Virus record (IMG/VR): IMGVR_UViG_3300028133_000002
Coordinates: 1-64,000 of that record
Origin: a virus
Length of the DNA stretch: 64,000 bases
Strand: one strand, 5' to 3'
Below the pieces are notes generated by a model. That model was not told the origin of the DNA, did not search any database, and saw only the letters and a list, made by a program, of their open reading frames with translations. The first letter of the stretch is position 1; every line of letters starts with the position of its first letter. The position numbers and the translations under genes are program-made. Shown here piece after piece: positions 19,793 to 28,700 of the stretch.

Positions 19793-19821
19793 AAATACCC
19801 AGCTCTGCTGGGTATTTTTTT
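19793..19821 (+). terminator. Rho-independent terminator closing the first fibre operon
   Basis: An 11-bp perfect stem (AAATACCCAGC / GCTGGGTATTT) with a TCT loop is followed by a T run. It lies 18 bases after the stop at 19774 and directly before two late promoters. Confidence 0.9.
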
Positions 19822-19832
19822 GCTTTGATTAT

Positions 19833-19840
19833 TATAAATA
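19833..19840 (+). promoter_or_regulatory. T4-type late promoter octamer (first of a pair)
   Basis: An exact TATAAATA lies 12 bases after the terminator stem-loop. A near match (TATAAATC) occurs at 19845-19852. Confidence 0.75.
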
Positions 19841-19867
19841 GTTATATAAATCTCAATTTGAAAAAAT

Positions 19868-19875
19868 TATAAATA
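19868..19875 (+). promoter_or_regulatory. T4-type late promoter octamer (second of a pair)
   Basis: A second exact TATAAATA lies 27 bases before the ATG at 19903. Together with the copy at 19833 it makes a tandem late promoter for the second fibre operon. Confidence 0.78.
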
Positions 19876-19902
19876 GATTAAACAAACTAAAGGTTTTCTA
19901 TT

Positions 19903-20232
19903 ATGGCAATTTATGCGAATCTTACCGCAGATCAAGGATCCACTTTTGAATCGTCAATTGACGTGACTGGTTCTGATGGTTCTGCTCTTGATCTTACTAC
20001 ATATACAGTTCGAGCACAAGTTCGCAAATCTTACAATTCTTCTACTGCTGTTGATTTTGCAACAACAAGAGATTCTTCTGGGGGCATCGGTCTTTCATTA
20101 ACAGCTACTCAAACCGGTAATATGAAATATGGCCGATATGTCTATGATGTTGAAATCGAATCATCAACAGGAATAGTTTCAAGAGTACTAGAAGGACAAT
20201 TAGAAATTACACCTAGAGTTACGAGACTATAA
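19903..20232 (+). CDS. Small virion protein with BppU/immunoglobulin-like beta fold
   Basis: This 109-residue protein is almost entirely predicted beta. The sequence (ANLTADQGSTFESSIDVTGS, LTTYTVRAQVRKSYNS, YGRYVYDVEIESS, VLEGQLEITPRVTR) resembles a group of small phage structural proteins with the fold of the BppU N-terminal domain, common next to fibre genes of marine T4-like phages. It is the first gene after the tandem late promoters. The function is probably fibre or baseplate decoration. No enzymatic residue is evident. The ribosome site is weak. Confidence 0.72.
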   Translation: MAIYANLTADQGSTFESSIDVTGSDGSALDLTTYTVRAQVRKSYNSSTAVDFATTRDSSGGIGLSLTATQTGNMKYGRYVYDVEIESSTGIVSRVLEGQLEITPRVTRL

Positions 20233-20242
20233 GGTAATATAA

Positions 20243-20605
20243 ATGGCGATTAAAGCTACAGTAAATAGAGCAAATACAGCGGCAATTGCCGCAAGGACTA
20301 GTTCTAAGAAAGAAATTCAAGCAAAATCGATCGCTGTAGGTTCTGCTGGCAGGATTCAAGATCTATCTGATGTAGATCTTGGTGATATTACAGACGGAAA
20401 AGTATTAACATATGATGCAGCTACTGGTAAGTTCAAAGGAATTGAATCAGCAAACTTTGGTAAGCAAAGGCTAAATGATTTAAACGATCTTGATGTTACT
20501 CAATTGCGACAAGGGGCAATGGTAGTTTGGGATGAAGCAACACAGAAATGGGTAGCAAAACAAGATATCCAAGATGGTACTTCGCTAAATGGCGGTAGGT
20601 ACTAA
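20243..20605 (+). CDS. Small virion structural protein of unknown function
   Basis: This 120-residue protein has a basic, Ala-rich N-terminus (~1-35) and two copies of a short module: 'IQDLSDVDLGDITDGKVLTY' with DAATGKFKG, then LNDLNDLDVTQLRQGAMVVW with DEATQKWVA. The repeat L-x-D-L-x-D-x-D-x-x...G-x-x-x-x-(Y/W)D-x-A-T-x-K-(F/W) is of a kind found as linker units in phage fibres and structural proteins. It lies in the fibre operon between the BppU-like protein and the large fibre. I infer a structural adaptor. Confidence 0.68.
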   Translation: MAIKATVNRANTAAIAARTSSKKEIQAKSIAVGSAGRIQDLSDVDLGDITDGKVLTYDAATGKFKGIESANFGKQRLNDLNDLDVTQLRQGAMVVWDEATQKWVAKQDIQDGTSLNGGRY

Positions 20606-20634
20606 CTTCATAATAATAACGGAGAGGCAATTAA

Positions 20635-22629
20635 ATGTCAACTATCATTAGAATTAAACGTTCTACCACAGCCGGTGATCCTAGTACGCTGGCTGACGGC
20701 GAACTCGCTTACTCCTCCGCCGACTCGGGTGCCGTTTCTGGTGGTGGAAGACTTTACATTGGTATTGGTGCAGAAACTGCAGGCGATGCTGCTTCCCACT
20801 TAATTATCGGTGGACAATACTTTACAGATAAATTAGATCATGCGGATGGTACTCTTACTGCAAATTCTGCTATTACTACAGATGGTGATAATAAGATTGA
20901 CATTCTAAATGTTGATAATATTACACTTAATGGTAATACAATTTCTACATCTGATCTAAACGGTAATCTTACTTTAGCACCAAATGGTACTGGTAACATT
21001 GTAGGTTCAAACAAACGTATCACAAGTGTTGCTGATCCAGTAAATGCTCAAGACGTTGTAACCAAAGCATACCTCGAAAGCAATGTCAATTTGGAATATA
21101 TCCAAGATGATATTGGTGCAATGGTTGCTGGTGGTACTCAAAACGGTATTACAGTAACATACGATGATGCTGGAAACGCTATTAATTTTAATGTTGCTGA
21201 CCCAACAATTACTATTGCCGGAGATGTAGCTGGTTCAGCCACAATGACTGATCTTGGTGATGTTACAATTTCGGTAACTCAGCAAGCTGACTCAGTAGAT
21301 CTTGGTACTCATACAACTGGTAATTATGTTGCCTCTCTTGTTGCAGGTACAGGTGTTACCCTTTCAAATAACTCTGGTGAAACTGCAACTCCAACAGTTG
21401 AAATTGGTAAGGATGTTTCTACAACTGCTGATGTTACATTTAATAACGTAACAGTTGATGGTGTTTTAAACTCTGACGATATTACAGCTTCCACCATGAC
21501 AGCTTCTGGTAACGTTATTGTTCAAGGTAACTTAACAGTAAATGGTACAACAACTACTGTTAATTCTAACCAAGTAGATATTGGTGATTCAATTCTCTTA
21601 TTGAATAATGATGAAACTGGTACTCCATCGCAAAATGGTGGTTTTGAAGTTGAACGTGGTACCGCTGAAAATGTTCGTTTTGTCTGGGATGAAGCTGAAG
21701 ATAAATTCTCTGCTCAGCAATATGATGGTTCTGATTGGGTATCAATTGGTATTGTTGCTGATTCATTTAGTGGTGAAGTAACTGGTGATATTACTGGTAA
21801 CCTTACAGGTAATGTAACGGGTAATCTTACGGGCGACGTAACGGGTGATGTAACTGGTGATCTTACTGGTAACGTAACTGGTAACGTAACTGGCAATGTT
21901 ACAGGCGATGTAACTGGTGATCTTACTGGTAATGCTGATACCGCTACAACTTGGGAAACAGCCAGAAATCTAACAATTTCTGGTGATGCAACAGCTACAT
22001 TCTCAAGTGTAGATGGTAGCGCAAATGTTAATGCAGCTCTTACTCTTGCGAATACTGGTGTAGCTGCTGGATCATATGGCTCAGCTACAGAAATTCCAAC
22101 ATTTACTGTTGATACAAAAGGTAGACTATCTGCTGCAGGTATTGTATCTGTTGCAACTGCATTAGATATTACTGATGGTACAAATAATAATACTGTTGAT
22201 CTACTGTCTGATACATTAACATTTACTGGTGGTACTGGTTTAACCTCAACTGTTGGTACTGATGAAGTTACCTTTACTCTTGATGATACAGCGGTATCTG
22301 CTGGTTCTTATGGTAATGCAACTACTATCTCAACATTCACTGTAGATGCACAAGGTAGATTAACAGCTGCTGGTACAACAGCAATTAATATTCCATCTAC
22401 CCAGATTAATGACTTTACCGAAGCTGCTCAAGACGCAATGGGGTCAGCAATTAGTGCAGGTGGTCAAACAAACATTACGGTATCTTATGATGATGCGAAT
22501 AGCGCTGTTGATTACGCAGTAGCAACCGCTACAACATCAGTTAAAGGTGTTGCATCATTTACAAGCGATAACTTCACGGTAGCAGCCGGATCTGTGTCTA
22601 TAAATAATGTTGATGGTGGATCATATTAA
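20635..22629 (+). CDS. Long tail fibre protein with TGD/TGN tetrapeptide repeats
   Basis: This 664-residue fibre begins with a short attachment motif (STIIRIKRSTTAGDPSTLADGELAYS) shared in outline with the next gene. It has a beta module at ~155-215 (NGITVTYDDAGNAINFNV, DPTITIAGDVAGSATM), a knot-like segment at ~295-370 (LTVNGTTTTVNSNQVDIGDS, NGGFEVERGTAENVRFVWDE), then twelve TG(D/N)(V/L/I) tetrapeptides at ~383-430. The C-terminal part has repeated AAGSYGSATEIPTFTVDTKG and SAGSYGNATTISTFTVDAQG units. There is no S74 domain. It is probably a trimeric fibre shaft. Modules are shared with the fibres at 16560, 26116 and 27504. Confidence 0.82.
   Translation: MSTIIRIKRSTTAGDPSTLADGELAYSSADSGAVSGGGRLYIGIGAETAGDAASHLIIGGQYFTDKLDHADGTLTANSAITTDGDNKIDILNVDNITLNGNTISTSDLNGNLTLAPNGTGNIVGSNKRITSVADPVNAQDVVTKAYLESNVNLEYIQDDIGAMVAGGTQNGITVTYDDAGNAINFNVADPTITIAGDVAGSATMTDLGDVTISVTQQADSVDLGTHTTGNYVASLVAGTGVTLSNNSGETATPTVEIGKDVSTTADVTFNNVTVDGVLNSDDITASTMTASGNVIVQGNLTVNGTTTTVNSNQVDIGDSILLLNNDETGTPSQNGGFEVERGTAENVRFVWDEAEDKFSAQQYDGSDWVSIGIVADSFSGEVTGDITGNLTGNVTGNLTGDVTGDVTGDLTGNVTGNVTGNVTGDVTGDLTGNADTATTWETARNLTISGDATATFSSVDGSANVNAALTLANTGVAAGSYGSATEIPTFTVDTKGRLSAAGIVSVATALDITDGTNNNTVDLLSDTLTFTGGTGLTSTVGTDEVTFTLDDTAVSAGSYGNATTISTFTVDAQGRLTAAGTTAINIPSTQINDFTEAAQDAMGSAISAGGQTNITVSYDDANSAVDYAVATATTSVKGVASFTSDNFTVAAGSVSINNVDGGSY
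21781..21933 (+). repeat. 12-bp tandem repeat encoding TG(D/N)(V/L/I) units
   Basis: About twelve in-frame 12-base units of the form ACN-GGY-RAY-(GTA/CTT/ATT) lie within the fibre gene. Third positions vary, so the array is ageing, but it remains a likely site of slippage and copy-number change that would alter shaft length. Confidence 0.88.
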
Positions 22630-22647
22630 TTAAAGGTCTAAGACGTT

Positions 22648-23211
22648 ATGTCTACAGCGATTAAGCTAAAAAGAAGTACTACACAAGGTTCAACTCCCAC
22701 AACAGCTAACTTAGCTGAAGGGGAGTTAGCCCTTAATGTATATGACGGTAAGCTATTTTTTAAGAAAGATAATGGTACTGCCTCTATTGTTTCATTAGAA
22801 GCATATGACGCAAACAATCCATTACCTACTGAAAAAGGTGGCTTAGGTCAAGGGTTTACTCCTGGTTCGGGCCAAATTCCAATTGGTAACGCCGCTGGCG
22901 GATTTACTCTTAATAGAATTTTAGGTGGCAGTGGAATTCAAGTATCGAGTTCTGCAGGCCAAGTCGAAATTTCTTATAATGGTGAAAATACTTCTTCTGC
23001 TGCCTTTGCTCCACAAGCTAGGACTGATCTTGGGTTTGTTTATGAAGCAGCTTCTGCTCAGGACGACGAAGATCTTGGAATAGTGGATGAAACTACAACG
23101 TTAAGATACGACCTTGGTTCATTGCAACTTGACGGTATCGTATCACTATCAAATATTGACCAATCGGTGAAAGCTGATTATATTGGTTATTCAATTATTT
23201 TCGGATTTTAA
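22648..23211 (+). CDS. Virion structural/fibre protein, unknown subtype
   Basis: This 187-residue protein opens with STAIKLKRSTTQGSTPTTAN and LAEGELALNVYDGKLFFKK, the same type of N-terminal attachment unit that starts the long fibre upstream (IRIKRSTTAGDPSTLADGEL). The middle is Gly- and Ser-rich (GGLGQGFTPGSGQIPIGNAA), and the C-terminus (residues ~130-187) is mixed beta. Because only the N-terminal unit is conserved, it may be a short fibre using the same docking site as its larger neighbour. AAAGG precedes the start. No enzymatic motif is present. Confidence 0.72.
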   Translation: MSTAIKLKRSTTQGSTPTTANLAEGELALNVYDGKLFFKKDNGTASIVSLEAYDANNPLPTEKGGLGQGFTPGSGQIPIGNAAGGFTLNRILGGSGIQVSSSAGQVEISYNGENTSSAAFAPQARTDLGFVYEAASAQDDEDLGIVDETTTLRYDLGSLQLDGIVSLSNIDQSVKADYIGYSIIFGF

Positions 23212-23226
23212 AAGGATTACTATAAT

Positions 23227-26088
23227 ATGGCACGCCAGTTAGTTGAAAAATATATCTTTGCTCCAGATGCTGCAGGACTTGGAACTGTTAAATTTCCAGG
23301 AAAAGTTGATGAAACTCAACTTTTAATTATTGCGAATAAAACAACCCAAGAAAACATTTATGCGATTGGTGATCCAACACGTACTGGCTCAGTTTCGTAC
23401 GATGCATCAGATAACGATACATTTTTCTCAGAACAAGATGGCGTAACAACAGTAACTCTTTCTAAAGATACTTCAACCATGTTGAGTAGTCATAAGATTG
23501 CTGTTTATACAGACGCTCCGCGACAAGTTGGTAATATCATCCGCCCATACGCATTTGGTGTTGATGCCGTAGAACGTATGAGAGTAGCTCAACCACAATC
23601 ACTTATTGATGCTGACTTTGAATACGGTCTACAAACAACTAAATGGCAAAACTACGCTAACATTAGAGGAATTCCAGGCATTTTTGAAAAACCTGGTCTT
23701 GACTTGTTCTTAGATGATGTTGTTTCTAATGGCGCATCTCCTTCAGAAATTACTGTTACAACAACGGCTCCTCACGAACTAAATGTCAATGATCCAATCT
23801 TTATCTATGGATTAGGCAACACATCAGACTATGCCCGTGCTGAAGGTTCTTTTGTAATTACTGAAGTGTCAGATTCAACTACCTTTAAATTTATTGCAAA
23901 AGGTATTGTTGGTACTAATGGATTATCAATTGCAACTGGTATTACGTACGCAAGACGTGGTGGTTTCTATACCGGAGCTTCTTTGCCTATTTCATCAATT
24001 GCTTCCGATGGAGGAAACCCATCTGTAATTACTATAACGTGTTCGGCTAATCATGGCCTTGTTCCAGGTGCTCCACTTATTTCTATTGTAACATCTGCAG
24101 GTACAAGACACAATCTCGTTACAGGTAACTTCTTTGCTGAAGAAGTTCCATCGCCAACGACCTTTAAGTTTACTGCTCGAGTTGGTGGTGATGTTGATAA
24201 TGGTACTACTATTACTTCAGATATTTTCTTAAGAACTGATGCGTTTGTTCTACATAGACCTTTTGATGGTGGTGTTCAATTAGGGAACTTTGTTCCATCT
24301 CACGGTGCTTCTATTTCAAGACAAACTAAGAAATACATGAGATATCAATCCGGTAAAGGTGTTCTTTGGACATCAGGTGTATCTCTTAATCCAGTTCTCA
24401 ACCTTGACCAAATTCATGCCGATGGTACAGCTCCAGGATCTGCAATTACTGTTTCAACAGAATTAGATCATGGTCTTCAAGTTGGAGCTGAAGTTACAAT
24501 TGATGGTGTAGTTACCGAAGGCTATAATGGTTCATATGGTGTAAATACAATTACATCTGAAAATGAATTTACTGTAGTTGCTTCAGCAACATTGGGATCT
24601 TCAACTGCTGTTATTACAACTAAGCCAAGAGTAACTATTAAGAAATGGCACGGTGCTTCAGTTCGAGTTGGACCATTCGATGATCAAAACGGATTGTTTT
24701 GGGAATTTGATGGCCAAGAACTTTCAGTAGTTCGTAGAGCTTCTACATTCCAAATTTCAGGATTTATTGATGTTGTATCTGGTTCTCAGGCAGTAACAGG
24801 TACTAATTGTAGATTTACTCAACAGCTTAAAGTTGGCGATAACGTAGTTATTCGCGGTATGACTTATAAAGTTGGTACTATTACTGATGATAACAACTTA
24901 ACGATTAACCCTGAATATCGCGGTGTAAGTAATTCATCCGGTATTAAAATGGCTGCTGTCGTAGACCATAGGGTTAAACAATCAGAATTTAATATTGATA
25001 AATTAGATGGAACTGGTATTTCTGGTTACAATCTAAACTTAAATAAAATGCAAATGCTTGGGATTTCGTTCTCATGGTATGGTGCTGGCTTTATCGACTT
25101 TATGTGTCGCGGCCCAGATGGTAACATGATTCTTGCCCATAGAGCAAAACAAAATAACGTTAACGATGAAGCATATATGCGTTCTGGTAACACTGCGGTT
25201 CGTTATCAATCGATTAACGAATCTGCTATTGACTCATTAACATCTACAATTTCAGCTGCAGCAACAAGTATCCCATTGAGTGATGCTTCTAGATTCCCAA
25301 CTTCTGGTACTGTTCTAATTGAGAATGAATGTATTAATTACACTGGTAAATCTCAAAATACATTAACTGGTTGTACAAGAGGTGCAACATTTACGCTATT
25401 CATTGGTGGTACTAATAAAGACTTTACGGGTGGAAGCGCTGCTTCTCACGCTGTAGGGAATGGGAATACTGCTGTAACACTTGTTTCATGTACGGCATCT
25501 CCAACACTGAACCACTGGGGTTCATCATATATTATGGATGGTGGGTTCGATACAGATCGTGGTTATTACTTTAACTACTCAGCATTGAATAACACAATTG
25601 CTGCTGGATCTGATGCATCAGTATTCTTTGTAAGATTGGCCCCTGCAGTAAGTAACTCTATTGCTGGTAATCTAGGTGAACGTGATTTGCTAAACCGTTC
25701 ATCTATGCTTCTACAAAAATTACAAGTTCAATCTTCACAAGCTGTACAAGTTTACGGTATTTTGAATCCAGGTAATATTAATTCAGGCACTCTTACATGG
25801 CAATCAGTTAACACTGTTGCATTAGGATCTCAGCCTTCATTTGCTCAAATTTCAACCAGCAGTTCTACAACAGCTACTCCAGGCGAACAGATTTTTGCTA
25901 CATTGGGACAACCTAATGGTTTTTCTGAAATTGACCTTTCAAATCTGAAAGAATTATCAAACTCAGCGATTGGTGGTTATAATAACTTCCCTGATGGCCC
26001 TGACGTTTTAGCAATTGTTGTAAATAATTTATCATCTAGTAGCGCAGATGTTAACTTAAACTTATTCTGGTCAGAAGCGCAAGCATAA
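23227..26088 (+). CDS. Large virion structural protein (953 residues), fibre or baseplate periphery
   Basis: This is a large beta-rich protein of a type repeatedly encoded in the fibre region of marine T4-like phages. Its start (RQLVEKYIFAPDAAGLGTVK) is followed by VDETQLLIIANKTTQENIYA and ends with SSSSADVNLNLFWSEAQ. Several internal units of ~80-90 residues share the pattern 'EITVTTTAPHELNVNDPIFI...VTEVSDSTTFKF' (residues ~175-225, 260-315 and 395-440), which look like repeated Ig- or beta-sandwich domains. A conserved-looking core at ~560-640 includes FSWYGAGFIDFMCRGPDGN. No catalytic residues were recognised. Confidence 0.75.
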   Translation: MARQLVEKYIFAPDAAGLGTVKFPGKVDETQLLIIANKTTQENIYAIGDPTRTGSVSYDASDNDTFFSEQDGVTTVTLSKDTSTMLSSHKIAVYTDAPRQVGNIIRPYAFGVDAVERMRVAQPQSLIDADFEYGLQTTKWQNYANIRGIPGIFEKPGLDLFLDDVVSNGASPSEITVTTTAPHELNVNDPIFIYGLGNTSDYARAEGSFVITEVSDSTTFKFIAKGIVGTNGLSIATGITYARRGGFYTGASLPISSIASDGGNPSVITITCSANHGLVPGAPLISIVTSAGTRHNLVTGNFFAEEVPSPTTFKFTARVGGDVDNGTTITSDIFLRTDAFVLHRPFDGGVQLGNFVPSHGASISRQTKKYMRYQSGKGVLWTSGVSLNPVLNLDQIHADGTAPGSAITVSTELDHGLQVGAEVTIDGVVTEGYNGSYGVNTITSENEFTVVASATLGSSTAVITTKPRVTIKKWHGASVRVGPFDDQNGLFWEFDGQELSVVRRASTFQISGFIDVVSGSQAVTGTNCRFTQQLKVGDNVVIRGMTYKVGTITDDNNLTINPEYRGVSNSSGIKMAAVVDHRVKQSEFNIDKLDGTGISGYNLNLNKMQMLGISFSWYGAGFIDFMCRGPDGNMILAHRAKQNNVNDEAYMRSGNTAVRYQSINESAIDSLTSTISAAATSIPLSDASRFPTSGTVLIENECINYTGKSQNTLTGCTRGATFTLFIGGTNKDFTGGSAASHAVGNGNTAVTLVSCTASPTLNHWGSSYIMDGGFDTDRGYYFNYSALNNTIAAGSDASVFFVRLAPAVSNSIAGNLGERDLLNRSSMLLQKLQVQSSQAVQVYGILNPGNINSGTLTWQSVNTVALGSQPSFAQISTSSSTTATPGEQIFATLGQPNGFSEIDLSNLKELSNSAIGGYNNFPDGPDVLAIVVNNLSSSSADVNLNLFWSEAQA

Positions 26089-26091
26089 ATA
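26084..26091 (+). promoter_or_regulatory. Possible weak late promoter (CATAAATA)
   Basis: A one-mismatch version of the late octamer overlaps the stop of the 953-residue protein, 25 bases before the next ATG. Its position fits the other late promoters, but the sequence is not exact. Confidence 0.35.
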
Positions 26092-26115
26092 GAATAAAGA
26101 TTTAGAGGAAAAATA

Positions 26116-27453
26116 ATGGCAACTCAGGTACAGTTTAGACGAGGCACCACAACGCAAAACAATGCGTTTACTGGCGCGATTGGTGAAATTACATATGATA
26201 CAGAAATTGAAACACTAAGGCTACATGATGGATCTACTGCCGGTGGCGGTGCAATTATTGCTACTACCACTGCTAGCCAGACACTTTTAAATAAAGTATT
26301 AAGTACTGGATCTTCTTGGGAAGGTGGTATTATTGATCTTGCTTATGGTGGTACAGGAGCTGCATTAACCGCGGATGCTGGTGGCATCGTTTATTCAACT
26401 TCAGATGCAATGGGTATTTCCTCGGTCGGCGCATCTGGTCAAGTTCTTACTTCTGGTGGAACGAATGCGCCTACTTGGGTAAATGCTTCTGCTCTTACTG
26501 TTGGTACCTCTACAACAGCTACTTCTGCGGAAAATATTGAAGGTGGTTCTTCTGGTTATCTAGTTTATCAAATTTCGGAAGATAATACTGGATTTATTAC
26601 ACCAGGGCAATCTGGGTTTGTTTTAAGATCCACAGGTGCTTCTACAGCGCCTAACTGGGTAACATCTGCTATTACTATTGGTACAACTGAATTGCAAGTT
26701 GGAGATACTGGTGATACATTTAGTGGTTTAGATGAATTAAATTCTATTGGCACAAGCCATTGGACAATCCCAGCCGGTACTACTGCTCAAAGGCCGAGTA
26801 CTCCAGCCGATGGTCAAATTAGATATAACTCTACAATCTCTAGTTTTGAGGGTTATGGTCCAGGTAACGCATGGGGATCATTGGGTGGTGTAAAAGATGT
26901 TGACCAAGACACTTACATTACGACAGAAACATCGGCTGGATCCGACGAAGATACCTTTACCTTTTATAACGCAGGATCGTCTTCATTAACCTTAAGTTCT
27001 ACTGCGTTCACTGTAGCGAATGGTATTGATACTACTTTAAATGGTGCTCTTACTGTACAGGGCAATTTAACAGTTAATGGTACAACAACTACTCTTAATT
27101 CTACAACATTAGAAATCGATGATAAAAACATCGTATTGGCTTCAGGAGCAGCAAATGCAGCTGCAGCAGATGGAGCTGGTATTACTATCGATGGGGCAAA
27201 TGCAACAATTTTATATGATGCTAGTGAAGATAAGTTTTCATACAGCAAAGGTGTAAAATATAATGGCGAAATTGAATATGACAATCCAGTCACATATACT
27301 TCTCCATTCCAATATTATGCAACAACAGTAGCCACAGATACTACTTTAACTGGTGTTTCAGGTTATGAAATCAGATCAGGCTCTAGCATTATTAATATAA
27401 CTGCTGGGCAAACACTAACTATTTCCGCTGGCACTTCTGTTACAATTGGATAA
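26116..27453 (+). CDS. Fibre protein with Mtd-like N-terminal unit
   Basis: This 445-residue fibre starts with ATQVQFRRGTTTQNNAFTGA and a following GEITYDTEIETLRLHDGST segment, the N-terminal unit of the major tropism determinant type that anchors many phage fibres. Residues ~215-265 (AQRPSTPADGQIRYNSTISS, FEGYGPGNAWGSLGGV, DVDQDTYITTETSAG) are closely repeated in the next gene. Residues ~315-380 (LTVNGTTTTLNSTTLEIDDK) repeat a segment of the long fibre at 20635. No variable C-type lectin domain and no reverse transcriptase are nearby, so diversity generation is not suggested. Confidence 0.8.
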   Translation: MATQVQFRRGTTTQNNAFTGAIGEITYDTEIETLRLHDGSTAGGGAIIATTTASQTLLNKVLSTGSSWEGGIIDLAYGGTGAALTADAGGIVYSTSDAMGISSVGASGQVLTSGGTNAPTWVNASALTVGTSTTATSAENIEGGSSGYLVYQISEDNTGFITPGQSGFVLRSTGASTAPNWVTSAITIGTTELQVGDTGDTFSGLDELNSIGTSHWTIPAGTTAQRPSTPADGQIRYNSTISSFEGYGPGNAWGSLGGVKDVDQDTYITTETSAGSDEDTFTFYNAGSSSLTLSSTAFTVANGIDTTLNGALTVQGNLTVNGTTTTLNSTTLEIDDKNIVLASGAANAAAADGAGITIDGANATILYDASEDKFSYSKGVKYNGEIEYDNPVTYTSPFQYYATTVATDTTLTGVSGYEIRSGSSIINITAGQTLTISAGTSVTIG

Positions 27454-27456
27454 CGG

Positions 27457-27464
27457 TATAAATA
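27457..27464 (+). promoter_or_regulatory. T4-type late promoter octamer TATAAATA
   Basis: An exact octamer lies 3 bases after the previous stop and 40 bases before the ATG at 27504. It probably drives the S74 fibre and the downstream neck and terminase genes. Confidence 0.75.
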
Positions 27465-27503
27465 GATTAGACAATAAACGTTTTATTAAAGGATAGGAAA
27501 AAT

Positions 27504-28691
27504 ATGAGCACGCTAGTCGTTTCAAATATTGTCCCATCTGGAAGTTCATTGACAGTAGATACTGCCCAAACGGTATTTGATTCTACAGATTCAATTAAGA
27601 TTCCGGTTGGTACGACAGCTAATAGATCTGTAGCTCCTGCTGCAGGTATGATTAGATATAATTCAACTACATCTCAATTTGAAGGTTATGGCCCTGGAGG
27701 GTCATGGGGCTCACTTGGAGGCGTTATGGATGTTGATCAAGATACATATATCTTGACAGAAACATCTGCTGGTAATGATGATGACACGTTAAACTTATAT
27801 GCGGCAGGTACTAATATTGCTTCTTTAAGTCAAACAGATTTCAACGTTAAAATTGCTGCTGATTTTGATAGTAACGTAAATATAGATGGCAGTTTAACTT
27901 TAGGCGGAGTCAATCTTGGTACCGCCTTTGTATCTGCATCTGTAAGTAATGATACAATTACTTTTACAGACGCTGCAGGATCAACTTCTTCAGTAAGTAT
28001 TACGGACGATGGCCTTTCAACAGAGGAAGTTCAAGATATTGCTGGCGGAATGTGGTCAAGCAATACTGAATCTGGTGTAAGTGTTACTTATCAAGATGCG
28101 GATGGTACATTAGATATTAATGTTAATGATCCAACTATTACATTGACTGGTGCAGTTACTGGTTCAGCAACCATGACGAATCTAGGTAATGTAAGTATTG
28201 CAACAACCGCAACAGCTGATCCTACTCTTACAATTAGTGGTGACGCTAGTGGTTCAGCAACATTTACAAATTTAGGTAATGCTACACTATCGTTGACAAT
28301 TACCGATGATTCACACAATCACGTAATTTCTAATATTGACAATTTACAATCTTCTTTGGACGGTAAAGCTGCGTTATCAGGAGCAACATTTACAGGCGAC
28401 GTTACTGCGCCAAACTTTAATACTACTTCAGATGCTGCAGTAAAAGATGATATTATGACAATTGATTCTCCATTGTCTGTACTTTCTGATCTTCGTGGTG
28501 TAAATTTTGACTGGAAACAAACTGGTAAAAAATCAATGGGTGTTGTAGCTCAAGAAGTTGAAAATGTGCTACCATATCTTGTTGCCACTGATTCAAATGG
28601 TTTGAAATCAGTTAACTATCAAGCGATGGTTGGTCTACTTATTGAATCTGTAAAAGATCTTCAAGAACAAGTAAAAAAACTTTCTAAATAA
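27504..28691 (+). CDS. Fibre protein with C-terminal S74 intramolecular chaperone domain
   Basis: This 395-residue fibre has the AxGMIRYNSTTSQFEGYGPG and VDQDTYILTETSAG module at ~30-95 that also occurs in the preceding gene. It has a beta module at ~185-245 (TESGVSVTYQDADGTLDINV, DPTITLTGAVTGSATM) shared with two other fibres. The C-terminal S74 chaperone domain at ~310-395 contains SDAAVKDDIMTIDSPLSVLS, NFDWKQTGKKSMGVVAQEVE and a terminal coiled coil (LIESVKDLQEQVKKL). The S74 domain is homologous to the one ending at 17270. It is the last fibre before the neck genes. Confidence 0.86.
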   Translation: MSTLVVSNIVPSGSSLTVDTAQTVFDSTDSIKIPVGTTANRSVAPAAGMIRYNSTTSQFEGYGPGGSWGSLGGVMDVDQDTYILTETSAGNDDDTLNLYAAGTNIASLSQTDFNVKIAADFDSNVNIDGSLTLGGVNLGTAFVSASVSNDTITFTDAAGSTSSVSITDDGLSTEEVQDIAGGMWSSNTESGVSVTYQDADGTLDINVNDPTITLTGAVTGSATMTNLGNVSIATTATADPTLTISGDASGSATFTNLGNATLSLTITDDSHNHVISNIDNLQSSLDGKAALSGATFTGDVTAPNFNTTSDAAVKDDIMTIDSPLSVLSDLRGVNFDWKQTGKKSMGVVAQEVENVLPYLVATDSNGLKSVNYQAMVGLLIESVKDLQEQVKKLSK

Positions 28692-28700
28692 GGTAATATA

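Noticed and set aside
21781-21933. CRISPR-like repeat array
   Set aside because: The units are 12 bp, contiguous, in frame with the fibre gene and have no spacers.
26964-27293. 109-codon open frame on the minus strand
   Set aside because: It lies fully within a well supported fibre gene and has composition expected of the reverse complement of a Ser/Thr/Ala-rich sequence. No ribosome site or domain pattern. The other minus-strand frames were rejected for the same reason.
26116-27453. Diversity-generating retroelement suggested by the Mtd-like fibre N-terminus
   Set aside because: No reverse transcriptase, no template repeat and no C-type lectin variable domain are visible. The N-terminal unit alone is common in fibres.
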